DNA of 34,121 nt from Candidatus Woesearchaeota archaeon (GTDB lineage: Archaea; Nanobdellota; Nanobdellia; SCGC-AAA011-G17; ARS1403), in NCBI GenBank assembly GCA_018302505.1, contig JAGVZL010000014.1, positions 1 through 34,121 of the forward strand, in the 5' to 3' direction. A program made the translations under genes and the position numbers. Below, in pieces: positions 12,952 through 21,479 of the stretch. The notes beneath the pieces were generated by a model. That model had not been told where the DNA came from and did not search any database. It saw only the letters and a list, made by a program, of their open reading frames with translations. How positions within the stretch are numbered: the first letter of the stretch is position 1; each line of letters opens with the position of its first letter.

Positions 12952-13665
12952 CTATAATTGGGACTCAATTGCTTGTTGGAATGCAGCAAACGGTTGTGCC
13001 CCGCTTAAAGGTTGGTTGCCAACAATAAAATAAGGAGTACCCCTTCCGCCTGCAGCAGAAGCATCACTTAAATCATTCGCAACTTCACCAGCTTGTTTTC
13101 CAGAATCCAAACAATTATTGAATGTAGTTGTATCTAATTCTAGAGTAGCGGCCCATTGTTTTAAGCTTGCTAAACTTAAACTTTCTTGATTTTCAAAGAT
13201 AATATCATGGTATTCCCAAAATTTCCCCTGGTCATCCGCGCATTCAGAAGCTTCAGCAGCTTTTTGAGCCATTGGATGAATGCTACTTAATGGAAAATCC
13301 CTATAAACCAATTTTACTTTTCCAGTCTTTACATACTGTTCTTCTATCTGAACAATAGCATCATCTCTTGCCCTCTTACAAAATGGGCATTGAAAATCAC
13401 TGAACTCCACAATTGTCAAAGGAGCATTTTTGTTGCCCAAAACAGGATCATCATCAACAAAATCGTCTGCTCTTACAGCCACAACCCCTGTTGGTATTGT
13501 AGGTTCTGTTGGATCTACTCTAATAGCATTGCCATTAACACTAGTCCCACTTTCAGTTACATCATGAAAAATTGTAACTAAAAATAATAGTCCAAAAACA
13601 ACAGTCCCTACTTTCCATAAGGTAGATTTCTTTAATTTAAAAGTATCTTCATTACGTTCTTCCAT
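12952..13665 (-). CDS. Membrane-anchored DsbA-family thiol oxidoreductase
   Basis: 237 residues. Charged N-terminus, then one membrane helix (~15-33), a linker, and a Thioredoxin_4/DsbA domain from ~65: active site CPFC (Cys93, Cys96) in VEFSDFQCPFC, an inserted helical domain (HPMAQKAAEASECADDQGKF), and the cis-Pro loop RGTPYFIVG near 208. Expected to oxidise or isomerise disulfides outside the membrane, which fits the cysteine-rich surface proteins encoded at the right end of the window and the copper site of the neighbour. Shine-Dalgarno GGAGGG is at 13676-13681. No VKOR/DsbB partner seen here. Confidence 0.9.
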   Translation of the reverse strand: MEERNEDTFKLKKSTLWKVGTVVFGLLFLVTIFHDVTESGTSVNGNAIRVDPTEPTIPTGVVAVRADDFVDDDPVLGNKNAPLTIVEFSDFQCPFCKRARDDAIVQIEEQYVKTGKVKLVYRDFPLSSIHPMAQKAAEASECADDQGKFWEYHDIIFENQESLSLASLKQWAATLELDTTTFNNCLDSGKQAGEVANDLSDASAAGGRGTPYFIVGNQPLSGAQPFAAFQQAIESQL

Positions 13666-13707
13666 TTTAATTTAACCCTCCATTACTTATAATTTTAGTA
13701 AAAGCTT

Positions 13708-13722
13708 CTATATATATAATTT
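13708..13722 (-). promoter_or_regulatory. TATA box of the DsbA-like gene
   Basis: AATTATATATATAG on the minus strand, ~50 bases from the start codon. With the GGAGGG ribosome site this gives a short leadered transcript. Confidence 0.5.
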
Positions 13723-13726
13723 ACGA

Positions 13727-13758
13727 TTATGTGCAAACCTCCTTTGTTTATGTGCAAA
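13727..13758. promoter_or_regulatory. Direct repeat TTATGTGCAAA x2, possible operator
   Basis: Two exact 11-base copies (13727-13737 and 13748-13758), 21 bases apart start to start, i.e. two helix turns. They sit immediately upstream of the DsbA-gene TATA box, where a regulator would bind on one DNA face. Confidence 0.5.
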
Positions 13759-13809
13759 GCCATGTTAACCAAAACTGTTAAAAACCAAATGTAGCTTATT
13801 TTTGAATAA

Positions 13810-13883
13810 GGCGCCCTAGCTCAGTTCGGTAGAGTGCTGCTCTCATGAGGCAGATGTCCCGAGTTCAAATCTCGGGGGCGCCA
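13810..13883 (+). tRNA. tRNA with anticodon CAT (elongator Met, or Ile2)
   Basis: Acceptor GGCGCCC/GGGCGCC, anticodon stem CTGCT/GGCAG with loop CTCATGA, T arm CCGAG-TTCAAAT-CTCGG, discriminator A. It lacks initiator features (three G-C pairs in the anticodon stem). A CAT tRNA modified to read ATA (Ile) cannot be told apart by eye. It abuts the stop codon of the antiporter gene. Confidence 0.88.
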
Positions 13884-15602
13884 CTAATTTTTCTCTATAT
13901 TAGGGTGTCTATGCCCAATTTTTTCTCTATTCCTTAAATGTAAAATATGTTTTCTCTTTTCAATTAAGAATTTATTTTTATTCAACCCATATTTATTTAT
14001 CATCATAGAAGCATATTTTCCGCCTAAAAAATGAGGCAATACAACATAAGTAGCTCCCTTATCATACAAAACATTAGCATCGCCAATTTGATGTGAAATA
14101 ACTATAGTGATAGCATTTGGATTTATCCTTTTAATTGTATTTACTAATAAGACATTAGTATCAAAATCTGGAACTGTAGAGACCGCCATTTTTACCCCCT
14201 CCAATGGCAAACCAACTAAAAATTCCTCATCATCTGCATCGCCATATAAACAATCTATCCCATTATTAGATAAATCCTTGATAACATCCGGATTATAATC
14301 CACAACTAGAAATTTCTTTTTTAATTTTTTAAAGCTTTGTAAAAAATCATAACCAATCCTATTGTAGCCAAATAAAATAATATCATATTTTTTAAAAGAT
14401 TCTTTATTCTTCTTTTTATCTTTTCTTATCTCAAAAATCGTTAGATAATTTTCAATATAAGGATATATCTTATCAGAGTATATTATGAAGTAAGTTGAAC
14501 CAGCTATTGTAATCAACCCTACTACAGTAACAAGGGATAATATATCATTATTCAAATGGCCGATACTAACTCCTAAAGCAACCAAAATTAAAGAGAACTC
14601 ACTAATCTGGGCAACTGTTAATCCGGCTAAGAATCCTGTCTTTTTATTATAGCCCAACGACCCCATTAATAATAAAACTATCAAAGGATTTCCAATTAAA
14701 ATAAGCAAAGAAAAAACTATAGCAGGAACAATATACTGATTAATATTGCTGAAAGATAATTGTGACCCTAATAAGATAAAGAATAATATAATGAAAAAAT
14801 CCCTTAACGGTCTCATCTTAGAGCTTATTTCATAATGGTAAGGAGAAACAGATAATGCAATACCTGCTAGTAAAGCTCCGATTTCAATAGAAAAACCAAT
14901 AAAATTGAATAAAGAAGCCAACCCTAATCCCCAGCCAATAGAGAATAAAAACAAAAATTCCTGAGATCTCGCAAAGAAATTGCTTAATTTTGGAAGAATA
15001 TATTTTCCAGTGAGTAAAAGGATAATAATCAATACTAACCCCTTAAAAATCAGTCCTAATAAAGTAGCAGAAACTGTTAACTCTCTAGACATAGAAGAGA
15101 TTATTATTAAAATAAATATTGCAATTAAATCCTGGACTAATAAAAACCCAATAGATATTTTTCCATATAATTTATCCAAATCATTTTTATCAGATAATAA
15201 TTTCATAATTATGATGGTACTGCTAAAAGCCAGAGCAATTGCTATATACATAGAAACAACATTTGAAAACCCTAATAATTTAGAAATGAAGAATCCTATT
15301 AAAGTTGTAAAAATTACCTGCCCAACTCCAGTAATTAAAGAAATTTTACCAACTTCTCTTATGACATTAGGGCTTAAACTCAAACCTACTATAAATAATA
15401 AAAAAGATACTCCTATTTGAGAAAAAATAGTTATTGTGTCTGTAGATTTTATTAAATTCAAAAAGAATGGGCTTAATAATATTCCTGTTAAAATGTAACC
15501 TATTATCAAAGGTTGTTTCAACAGTCTCATCAACCCAGAAATTAAAGTAGCAATAACAATAATAACACTTAATTCAATAAAAACATTCAATCCATTAATC
15601 AA
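13884..15602 (-). CDS. Cation:proton antiporter (CPA2, KefB-like) with TrkA-N domain
   Basis: 572 residues. The membrane part (~1-385) has about 12 helices with CPA2 landmarks: PLIIGYILTGILLSP, IGVSFLLFIVGLSL, ALAFSSTIIIMKLLSD, LLVQDLIAIFIL and GALLAGIALS. The cytoplasmic part starts with a Lys-rich linker (~390-405) and a Rossmann RCK_N/TrkA-N domain: DIILFGYNRIGYDF, acidic VVDYNPD at the strand-2 end, and YGDADDEEFL. It exchanges K+ or Na+ for H+, gated by nucleotide binding. Single gene; 3' end abuts the convergent tRNA. Confidence 0.9.
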   Translation of the reverse strand: MINGLNVFIELSVIIVIATLISGLMRLLKQPLIIGYILTGILLSPFFLNLIKSTDTITIFSQIGVSFLLFIVGLSLSPNVIREVGKISLITGVGQVIFTTLIGFFISKLLGFSNVVSMYIAIALAFSSTIIIMKLLSDKNDLDKLYGKISIGFLLVQDLIAIFILIIISSMSRELTVSATLLGLIFKGLVLIIILLLTGKYILPKLSNFFARSQEFLFLFSIGWGLGLASLFNFIGFSIEIGALLAGIALSVSPYHYEISSKMRPLRDFFIILFFILLGSQLSFSNINQYIVPAIVFSLLILIGNPLIVLLLMGSLGYNKKTGFLAGLTVAQISEFSLILVALGVSIGHLNNDILSLVTVVGLITIAGSTYFIIYSDKIYPYIENYLTIFEIRKDKKKNKESFKKYDIILFGYNRIGYDFLQSFKKLKKKFLVVDYNPDVIKDLSNNGIDCLYGDADDEEFLVGLPLEGVKMAVSTVPDFDTNVLLVNTIKRINPNAITIVISHQIGDANVLYDKGATYVVLPHFLGGKYASMMINKYGLNKNKFLIEKRKHILHLRNREKIGHRHPNIEKN

Positions 15603-15650
15603 AATATCACCTTTTTTTAAGGAAACATCTATTTACTTTCTATTTAAATC

Positions 15651-15968
15651 TTACTTCTTAATTAAAGTAATTTCAATATAAGAAACTCTCACTTGTTTTC
15701 CATCTTTGTTCTCAAAACCTTCACTACCTACTTTAATTCCGTCTTTAGCTATTTCAATTTGTCCTTCTAAGAATCTCTTAGTTGCCACTTCCACAACATC
15801 TACAGCCCTAGAAATAAATCTTCCTCTAGCTTTAACAACAACCTCACTGGCATTTTTAGTAGTAAATTGCATAACAACCCCAGTAACATAGTTCATAAAA
15901 GGTTTAGGCCCAACAAATACAACATGGTTATCTTCCCTAGAATCACTCTGAAAGTCTTCATTGCTCAT
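15651..15968 (-). CDS. albA: Alba DNA/RNA-binding chromatin protein
   Basis: 105 residues. Core VVFVGPKPFMNYVTGVVMQF, then VVVKARGRFISRAVDVVEVA and a final strand VSYIEITLIKK is the Alba fold (IF3-C-like), with the acidic N-terminal tail variable. The usual acetylatable Lys region is replaced by VGPKPF, as in many archaea. Dimeric nucleoid and RNA-binding protein. TATA-like TTATAATTATATAA lies 5' of it (15980-15993). Confidence 0.93.
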   Translation of the reverse strand: MSNEDFQSDSREDNHVVFVGPKPFMNYVTGVVMQFTTKNASEVVVKARGRFISRAVDVVEVATKRFLEGQIEIAKDGIKVGSEGFENKDGKQVRVSYIEITLIKK

Positions 15969-16014
15969 TTAAGTCACCCTTATAATTATATAATAACAGA
16001 ATTTTTAAAGTTTG

Positions 16015-16899
16015 CTATAACCTTCTGAATACAACTCCCTTATACTCATCATTTATTATTTTCTTAGCTGGTTTAGTCAGCTCCCCTTTAGACAAAAACA
16101 TTAATGGTAATTTCCCAGCTTCATTATAAGCTAAGCTGATATCCCCTTCGGTAATATTTTTCTTATCTCTAAATTTAACAAAATACTTTAAATTTCCTAA
16201 TTTAGTTTCAAAACTGATAACATAATTAACATCTTTATCTTTTCTAATAACTTTCTCTTCCCACACAACAATCCCATTAATTCTGAAGAATTCCTTAATA
16301 ATATCAACATCAGCTTCTTTCCTAATCCTGGATTTTGGTTTTTCAATCTCCACTTCTTTCTTTTCAAAAATTTCTTTTTTAGGCTCTATTTTAACTTCTT
16401 TAATATCTTCAACAATCTTTTGTGTTTCTTTTTTTTCCTTATTATTTACCATATCCAAAATCTTTTGTTTAGCAGCATCCTCATTAACTAGGTAATATCT
16501 CCAAAAGACCTCTTTCTCCCCATTATCTCTCTTCAGAATTAAACTCTTAGCGAAATCTTTTACAATCCTATAAGAAACTCTTTGTAAAGGCGTACAGTCC
16601 CTATCCTTAAGAATTCCTTTTTCTTTTAAGTTTTGTAAAGTTTTTATATCATTTTCATTTAAGAATTTTAGATAATTTTCCAGCTTGCTTTCCTGCCATT
16701 TAATATAATAAACCGGGCTACCTCCAACTCTTAAATGCTCAGAAACTTGTAGTTTTCCCTCATTTACTAATTCAGAAAGAATAGCCCCTGCAAACATAGT
16801 ATCAATACTAAGTTCTTTTCCTATTTGAATAGGAATAACCGGACCTTGTCTACTAATAAAATGAAGTGCTTTATCTCTCTTCCCCAAATTTCCAGCCAT
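16015..16899 (-). CDS. Winged-helix protein with possible nuclease-like C-terminal domain
   Basis: 294 residues. The N-terminal ~70 residues read as a winged helix (DKALHFISRQGPVIPIQIGK, then AGAILSELVNEGKL and a wing GGSPVYYI). A second helical part (~70-140) is followed by a Lys/Glu-rich linker (~145-195). The C-terminal domain (~200-294) alternates strands and helices: VNYVISFETKLGNLKYFVKF, then GDISLAYNEAGK, then LPLMFLSKGELTKPAKKII. This resembles Mrr/Holliday-resolvase-like folds with a degraded active site, but I see no clear D..ExK set. The gene lies between EndA and Alba, all on one strand. Probably conserved among DPANN archaea (inference); function unknown. Confidence 0.7.
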   Translation of the reverse strand: MAGNLGKRDKALHFISRQGPVIPIQIGKELSIDTMFAGAILSELVNEGKLQVSEHLRVGGSPVYYIKWQESKLENYLKFLNENDIKTLQNLKEKGILKDRDCTPLQRVSYRIVKDFAKSLILKRDNGEKEVFWRYYLVNEDAAKQKILDMVNNKEKKETQKIVEDIKEVKIEPKKEIFEKKEVEIEKPKSRIRKEADVDIIKEFFRINGIVVWEEKVIRKDKDVNYVISFETKLGNLKYFVKFRDKKNITEGDISLAYNEAGKLPLMFLSKGELTKPAKKIINDEYKGVVFRRL

Positions 16900-16954
16900 A
16901 AATATATTAGAAATCGAACTCTTTTAAAAGAATTATTATAGTGTAGAAGAGAAA

Positions 16955-17509
16955 TTAAGGTCTAATCCACATTATCTCCCAATAGCTAACTTCTGCTTCA
17001 TCATCCACAACTCCAACTAATAGCTTCTTTTTAGTGCTGTGTGCTACCCTGTTTTTAGCCGCAAATTCATACCAAGTTGTAGTATTAGTCTCATGAACAG
17101 GATAAACAATCCATTTAGCATGGTCCTCGCCAGGTTTAACCCCTCTATTATAAACTCTAAATTCAGCTCCGAATTTTAAGGCGGTCTTAACAATATACCC
17201 TCTTGATCTTAAGTCCTTAAAAACACAATACTTGACCCAGAAATTTTTATCTAATCTTCTAACTTTTTTCAAAAAATCATCAAACTTAATTTTTTTTTTC
17301 TTAGTATCTATAATATCCATCCTCTTAGTATCCAATAAAAATAATCCTTCAACCAAAGAATAGTGGTACTTTTCTCCTACCTTCTCTCCGAATCTGCTTC
17401 TATCATACAATAAAGTGCTCTCATCCGAAATCTCGGCAACTACGCTCTCTTTTTCTAAAATTCCTTTTATTTTTTTCTTTAGCTCGGTTACTTCTTCCTT
17501 CTTAATCAT
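16955..17509 (-). CDS. endA: tRNA-intron lyase (splicing endonuclease EndA)
   Basis: 184 residues, the size of the homotetrameric short form. The C-terminal catalytic domain has the triad Tyr120 (FRVYNRG), His130 (GEDHAKWIV) and Lys161 (STKKKLLVGVVDD), spaced as in the M. jannaschii enzyme. The N-terminal domain (1-85) includes LVEGLFLLD. It cuts bulge-helix-bulge RNA at intron borders. Relevant here because a tRNA gene in this window (22441) appears to hold an intron. Divergent from RNase Z with a 54-base spacer, so tRNA 3'-end trimming and splicing genes share a promoter region. Confidence 0.94.
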   Translation of the reverse strand: MIKKEEVTELKKKIKGILEKESVVAEISDESTLLYDRSRFGEKVGEKYHYSLVEGLFLLDTKRMDIIDTKKKKIKFDDFLKKVRRLDKNFWVKYCVFKDLRSRGYIVKTALKFGAEFRVYNRGVKPGEDHAKWIVYPVHETNTTTWYEFAAKNRVAHSTKKKLLVGVVDDEAEVSYWEIMWIRP

Positions 17510-17563
17510 AAATCAAAATCAAAGGGAAAGTATTTAAAAAACCTTTCTTTTTTAATATATATT

Positions 17564-18454
17564 ATGAAAATAACATTTCTAGGTACATCAGCAATGATAC
17601 CGACAAAGGATAGAAACCATTCTTCTTTGTTCATACAATACAAGGATGAAGGCATTTTAGTAGACTGTGGAGAAGGAACCCAAAGACAGTTAAGAAGGGC
17701 AAAAATCTCTCCGTCAAAAATAACTAAGATATTAATCTCCCACTGGCATGGGGATCATACATTAGGAATTCCGGGTTTAATGCAGAATTTAGGAGCGAGC
17801 AATTATACAAAGACATTAGAAATATACGGTCCTAAAGGAACAAAAAAATATTTCAAAAATATGATGTCCGGCTTTTCATATCAATTGAAAATAAAATATA
17901 AATTAAAAGAAGTTTCTTCAGGAGTAATTTACAAAGATAAAAACTTTAGAATAGAATCAATTTTACTTGATCATACAATAACAACACTGGGATATTCAAT
18001 AATAGAAAAAGAAAAATTAAAAATGAACTTAGAATATCTAAAAAGATTTGGATTAACCCAGCATCCATTATTGGGAAAACTGCAGCAGGGAAAAGATATT
18101 GTTTACAAAGGTAAAAAAATAAAAGTAAAAAATGCTACAACCCCAATAAAAGGAAGAAAAATAACAATAATTATGGATACAGCTCCATGCAAAAATGCGG
18201 AATCTTTAGCGAATAATTCTGATTTATTAATTATCGAGTCAACTTGGAATGATAAATTAAAAAATTTAGTTAAAAGAAGAAAACATTTAACATCTAAACT
18301 AGCTGCAGAAATAGGAAAGAAAGCAAAAGTAAAAAGAATAATTTTAACTCATTTCTCCCAAAGATATAAAAATACAAATGAGCTAGAATCAGAAGCGAGA
18401 AAAGTTTTCAAAAATACTAGAGCAGCAAAAGATTTAATGGAAATAGAAATTTAG
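17564..18454 (+). CDS. rnz: Ribonuclease Z (tRNA 3' processing)
   Basis: 296 residues, typical length. Metallo-beta-lactamase fold: MKITFLGTSAMIPTKDRNHS, ILVDCGEGTQRQL, the metal motif HWHGDH (His60, His62, Asp64, His65), LLDHTITTLGYSI, ITIIMDTAPCKN and ILTHFSQRY. The extended helical arm (~155-180) that clamps tRNA is present with QQGKDIVYKGKKI. It removes 3' trailers from pre-tRNA. TATA-like TTTTTAATATATATTATG immediately precedes the start, consistent with a very short or absent leader. Confidence 0.94.
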   Translation: MKITFLGTSAMIPTKDRNHSSLFIQYKDEGILVDCGEGTQRQLRRAKISPSKITKILISHWHGDHTLGIPGLMQNLGASNYTKTLEIYGPKGTKKYFKNMMSGFSYQLKIKYKLKEVSSGVIYKDKNFRIESILLDHTITTLGYSIIEKEKLKMNLEYLKRFGLTQHPLLGKLQQGKDIVYKGKKIKVKNATTPIKGRKITIIMDTAPCKNAESLANNSDLLIIESTWNDKLKNLVKRRKHLTSKLAAEIGKKAKVKRIILTHFSQRYKNTNELESEARKVFKNTRAAKDLMEIEI

Positions 18455-18918
18455 TTATCAAAAAAAATTCTTGAAGGTGAAGATTTATGTTGTCTGGAAT
18501 GTTTTTCTACAGACCTAATCATAAGTTCTAAAAGATAATCTCTATGGGTAAGTTCACATCTTATAATGTCCTCAAAATTATCTACTTCTCTACCCCTAAT
18601 CGCATCATTAACCTCTTTCCTTTTTAGTAGCAATGATTTAGAGATTAAATCCCAATCTTGAACGTTGTATAATTGTAAAATAAAACAAGTGTATCCATTA
18701 TAAGGTACAACCCTCGCCATATTAAAAGCAAATTCTCTTATAGGATCGCTGGTATCATCGGCAACATAATCAAAGATTGCCCTTTCACGCAAATAATCAT
18801 AAGAATCTGTAAGTCTCTCAATATCATTACTCCCCGTAGCGAGCGCATGTGGATGAGCCAAAGCAAGTATTGCATGAGGCATATAAATTTCATCTATAAC
18901 AGGTTTTAAGTAACTCAT
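18451..18918 (-). CDS. Hypothetical protein coupled to TFB, 155 aa
   Basis: I do not recognise a family. The ATG overlaps the TFB stop (ATGA at 18915-18918), so it is translated from the TFB transcript. The protein is soluble, helix-rich and has several histidines (PHAILALAHPHALATG, LTHRDYLL, EKHSRQHK) and acidic/Arg residues (YDYLRERAIFDYVADDTSDP). It is less Lys-rich than its neighbours. Its 3' end overlaps the RNase Z stop by 4 bases, tail to tail. Coupling to a transcription factor hints at a transcription or stress role, but this is only context. Confidence 0.7.
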   Translation of the reverse strand: MSYLKPVIDEIYMPHAILALAHPHALATGSNDIERLTDSYDYLRERAIFDYVADDTSDPIREFAFNMARVVPYNGYTCFILQLYNVQDWDLISKSLLLKRKEVNDAIRGREVDNFEDIIRCELTHRDYLLELMIRSVEKHSRQHKSSPSRIFFDN

Positions 18919-21377
18919 TTTCTTTTCTTCTTTACTTTCTCATCTAATTTTAATTTCTTCAAAAGTTCTTTGTATCTATTTCTAATAGTAACTTCAGTCA
19001 CACCAGCAACATCCGCAACTTCCCTTTGGGTTCTTTTCTCATTATTTATTAAAGCAGCTACATATAAAGAAGCAGCAGCAATCCCAGTTGGACCTCTTCC
19101 TGAAGTTAATTCTGAATTCTGAGCTTTCTCTAATATTTCAACAGCCTTAGTTTGAGTATCTGCGCTTAATTTCAAAGAAGTTGCAAATCTGGCAATATAA
19201 TCCACAGGATTGCTAGGTAAAATCCTAATTCCTAATTCTCTTGTAATAAACCTATAGGTTCTTCCAATTTCTTTCTTATCAATACCACTAGCTTCACTTA
19301 ATTCATCCAAAGTTCTTGGAACTTCATGTCTCCTGCATGCGGCATATAATGCTCCAGCTACAACAGATTCCATTGACCTCCCTCTAACTAATCCTCTTTG
19401 AACAGCTAAAGTATAAATTCTAGCGGATTCTTCTTCAACAGCTTTTGTTAATTTTAAATAGCTGGAAACTCTTTTTAATTCAGCTAAAGCTAATTTTAAA
19501 TTTCTCTCAATAGCAGTTGAAATTCTATATTGCCATTTTCTTAATCTGAAGAATCTATTTCTGTCTTTTCCGCCTAATTGATAAATATCAGATTTTCTTC
19601 CAACATCAGTTCCTAATCCTCTATCATATTTAGTGTTGTGCAAAAATATTCCGCCCATTCCTCCGACAAAATTTTCATATCCAGGAACAGTTAAGTCATA
19701 AGCGTATCCAGTGCTTGATTTCATTTTTTTAATGCCTCTAACTCTCAAATATAGAAATGGCGCTTTAGCGATTTTCATTAATTTTTCATCACCATACTTT
19801 TCAGCTATTTTCAAAGCAGATTTCCTATCGATCCTTATCCTATCTCTAAATTTCCATTCTTTCTTATATATCTGCGGAGCAGGTATTAATGTCTCAATAG
19901 CTCCCTTGCCTTTAACCTCGCTTGGTTTATCTTTCAAAAAACCAAGATCATATGCGGTATCGGGATTCTTAATCAAAGCCCTCTTAGAAACAGTATCAGA
20001 AATTCTCTGCCCAGTTTTTTCCATAACTCTTCCCTTAATAAATGCTTCTTGGTAGTTTGCATGCATCCCAAGCTGTGAATATAATAATATGAAATCATTA
20101 GTCAAATCCCCGCTGGCAGAATTAGTTGAAATGCAAACATCAGGTCTAAATCCTTCATGCTCTATAATCACTTTGCCGCCATCTCCATCCAGATAAGCCA
20201 TTAAAAATTCTTTTTTAAATTCCATAGGAACTGAATAAATTATTTCTGGAATTCTCTTTGTTATAGCATTAGAACCTGTTTTTAAAATATCTCTGAATAG
20301 AATACTTAAAAGCTTGCTGTTAAACTGTATCTGTGTAGCTGAAGTGTTTTTTGCATAAACATTGTCGCTAACTTTAAATAAATTTTTGGTTATCCTTCTG
20401 ATTTCATCAATATATTCAACTTCGTGGCTTCCAAAGGAGAATACTAAATGATTATCTCTAGCAGTGCCCTCTGCTATAAACAAACCTAGAAGTCTAATAA
20501 AATCTTTATCAATGTTAATTTTTAGAGGCAACTCAGATTTTCCGCTATAAATGCCTATTTTGCAGTTATTTAAATTGTAATCATATATATTTATTTGTCT
20601 GGAAAACTCATTAAGTACCCATAAAGGAATAGTTTTGTAATGTCTCCAACTTTTGATTCTGCCTTTTAAAATATCATTGCTATTTTCTAGCAATTTCAGT
20701 TTCTCAAAGAGTTTTTCATCTGAAAAATTCCTTAAATATAATAATGGATATTTTTTTCCTAAAATTATAAACTCATCCAATAAATTTAATTCCCTAATAT
20801 CTTCAATTGTGGGTATCTCTTTTGGAGCAACAATAAAATCTCCTTCCTTTAGTTCACTTACTCTAACCGGCTTTATTTCCTTATCGGCGCTAAATACACT
20901 GTGATTTCCGGTAACCTTGACTTTTTTTCCAGTCTCCAGTAAAATTTCAAATACTTCATCAGCAGGATGTCTAGAAACTTCGCTTATTTTTCTAAATTTA
21001 ATTTCATTATTTTTATCAAAGGCAACACATTCAAAATCTTCAACAGGAGCGTATTCAATATCCTCATCAATTCTAATAAAACTATTTCTCTCAGCTAATA
21101 TATCATCAACAAATTTTCCAATTTTAACAATACTAATCTTATTATTCCTCTTAATCACAATAGGCTCTTCTGCATCTACACTATAGGTCATAGGACTTCC
21201 TGTCCTTCTTCTAGAAGCAGCTTGCTCATGGTCAAATTCTCTCCATTCCTGACCGAAGTCTATCATCTTCTCTTCGATAACTAAACCGCAATCCTTACAT
21301 ACTATCTCACCCCTGTCTTTGTTCAGTAAAAGATTGATACTTCCACAATCCGGGCACTTTTTGACGTATGTCGGCAT
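18915..21377 (-). CDS. tfb: Transcription initiation factor TFB with an intein
   Basis: 820 residues as translated. The N-terminal extein (1-65) holds the zinc ribbon (Cys8, Cys11, Cys27, Cys30) and B-reader linker ending SRRRTGSPMTY. The intein is residues 66-581. The C-terminal extein (582-820) resumes TKYDRGLGTDVG and contains two cyclin repeats (ESARIYTLAVQRGLVRGRS and GRGPTGIAAASLYVAALI) plus the recognition helix TQREVADVAGVTEVTIRNRY. Splicing would give a normal 304-residue TFB joining Tyr65 to Thr582. TFB recruits RNA polymerase to TBP-bound promoters and contacts the BRE. Expression of functional TFB thus depends on protein splicing. Confidence 0.96.
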   Translation of the reverse strand: MPTYVKKCPDCGSINLLLNKDRGEIVCKDCGLVIEEKMIDFGQEWREFDHEQAASRRRTGSPMTYSVDAEEPIVIKRNNKISIVKIGKFVDDILAERNSFIRIDEDIEYAPVEDFECVAFDKNNEIKFRKISEVSRHPADEVFEILLETGKKVKVTGNHSVFSADKEIKPVRVSELKEGDFIVAPKEIPTIEDIRELNLLDEFIILGKKYPLLYLRNFSDEKLFEKLKLLENSNDILKGRIKSWRHYKTIPLWVLNEFSRQINIYDYNLNNCKIGIYSGKSELPLKINIDKDFIRLLGLFIAEGTARDNHLVFSFGSHEVEYIDEIRRITKNLFKVSDNVYAKNTSATQIQFNSKLLSILFRDILKTGSNAITKRIPEIIYSVPMEFKKEFLMAYLDGDGGKVIIEHEGFRPDVCISTNSASGDLTNDFILLYSQLGMHANYQEAFIKGRVMEKTGQRISDTVSKRALIKNPDTAYDLGFLKDKPSEVKGKGAIETLIPAPQIYKKEWKFRDRIRIDRKSALKIAEKYGDEKLMKIAKAPFLYLRVRGIKKMKSSTGYAYDLTVPGYENFVGGMGGIFLHNTKYDRGLGTDVGRKSDIYQLGGKDRNRFFRLRKWQYRISTAIERNLKLALAELKRVSSYLKLTKAVEEESARIYTLAVQRGLVRGRSMESVVAGALYAACRRHEVPRTLDELSEASGIDKKEIGRTYRFITRELGIRILPSNPVDYIARFATSLKLSADTQTKAVEILEKAQNSELTSGRGPTGIAAASLYVAALINNEKRTQREVADVAGVTEVTIRNRYKELLKKLKLDEKVKKKRK
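19635..21182 (-). other. Intein with LAGLIDADG homing endonuclease inside TFB
   Basis: 516 residues, from Ser66 (SVDAEEPIVIK, block A) to Asn581 (GGIFLHN, blocks F/G), with Thr as +1 residue. Block B is VTGNHSVFS (His159). Two dodecapeptide motifs, LLGLFIAEG (~296-304) and LMAYLDGDG (~392-400), keep their acidic catalytic residues, so the endonuclease may be active. Boundaries follow from the terminal motifs and from the continuous TFB sequence left after removal. Confidence 0.95.
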
Positions 21378-21479
21378 ATTTAAAATCCCCCAGCATAAGC
21401 TTTATAAATAAGCCCAATTTATCAGTATATAAATGTTTCTAAAAGTTTAAATTTAAAACCTTGATTTCCTGTAGAATTC

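Noticed and set aside
12638-13033. 131-codon plus-strand frame across the cupredoxin and DsbA gene ends
   Set aside because: Antisense to two clear genes, no promoter or ribosome site, and no recognisable domain.
18915-21377. TFB as a fusion with an unrelated domain
   Set aside because: The 516-residue insert has both intein splice junctions, block B and LAGLIDADG motifs, and its removal restores a standard TFB, so it is an intein and not a fusion.
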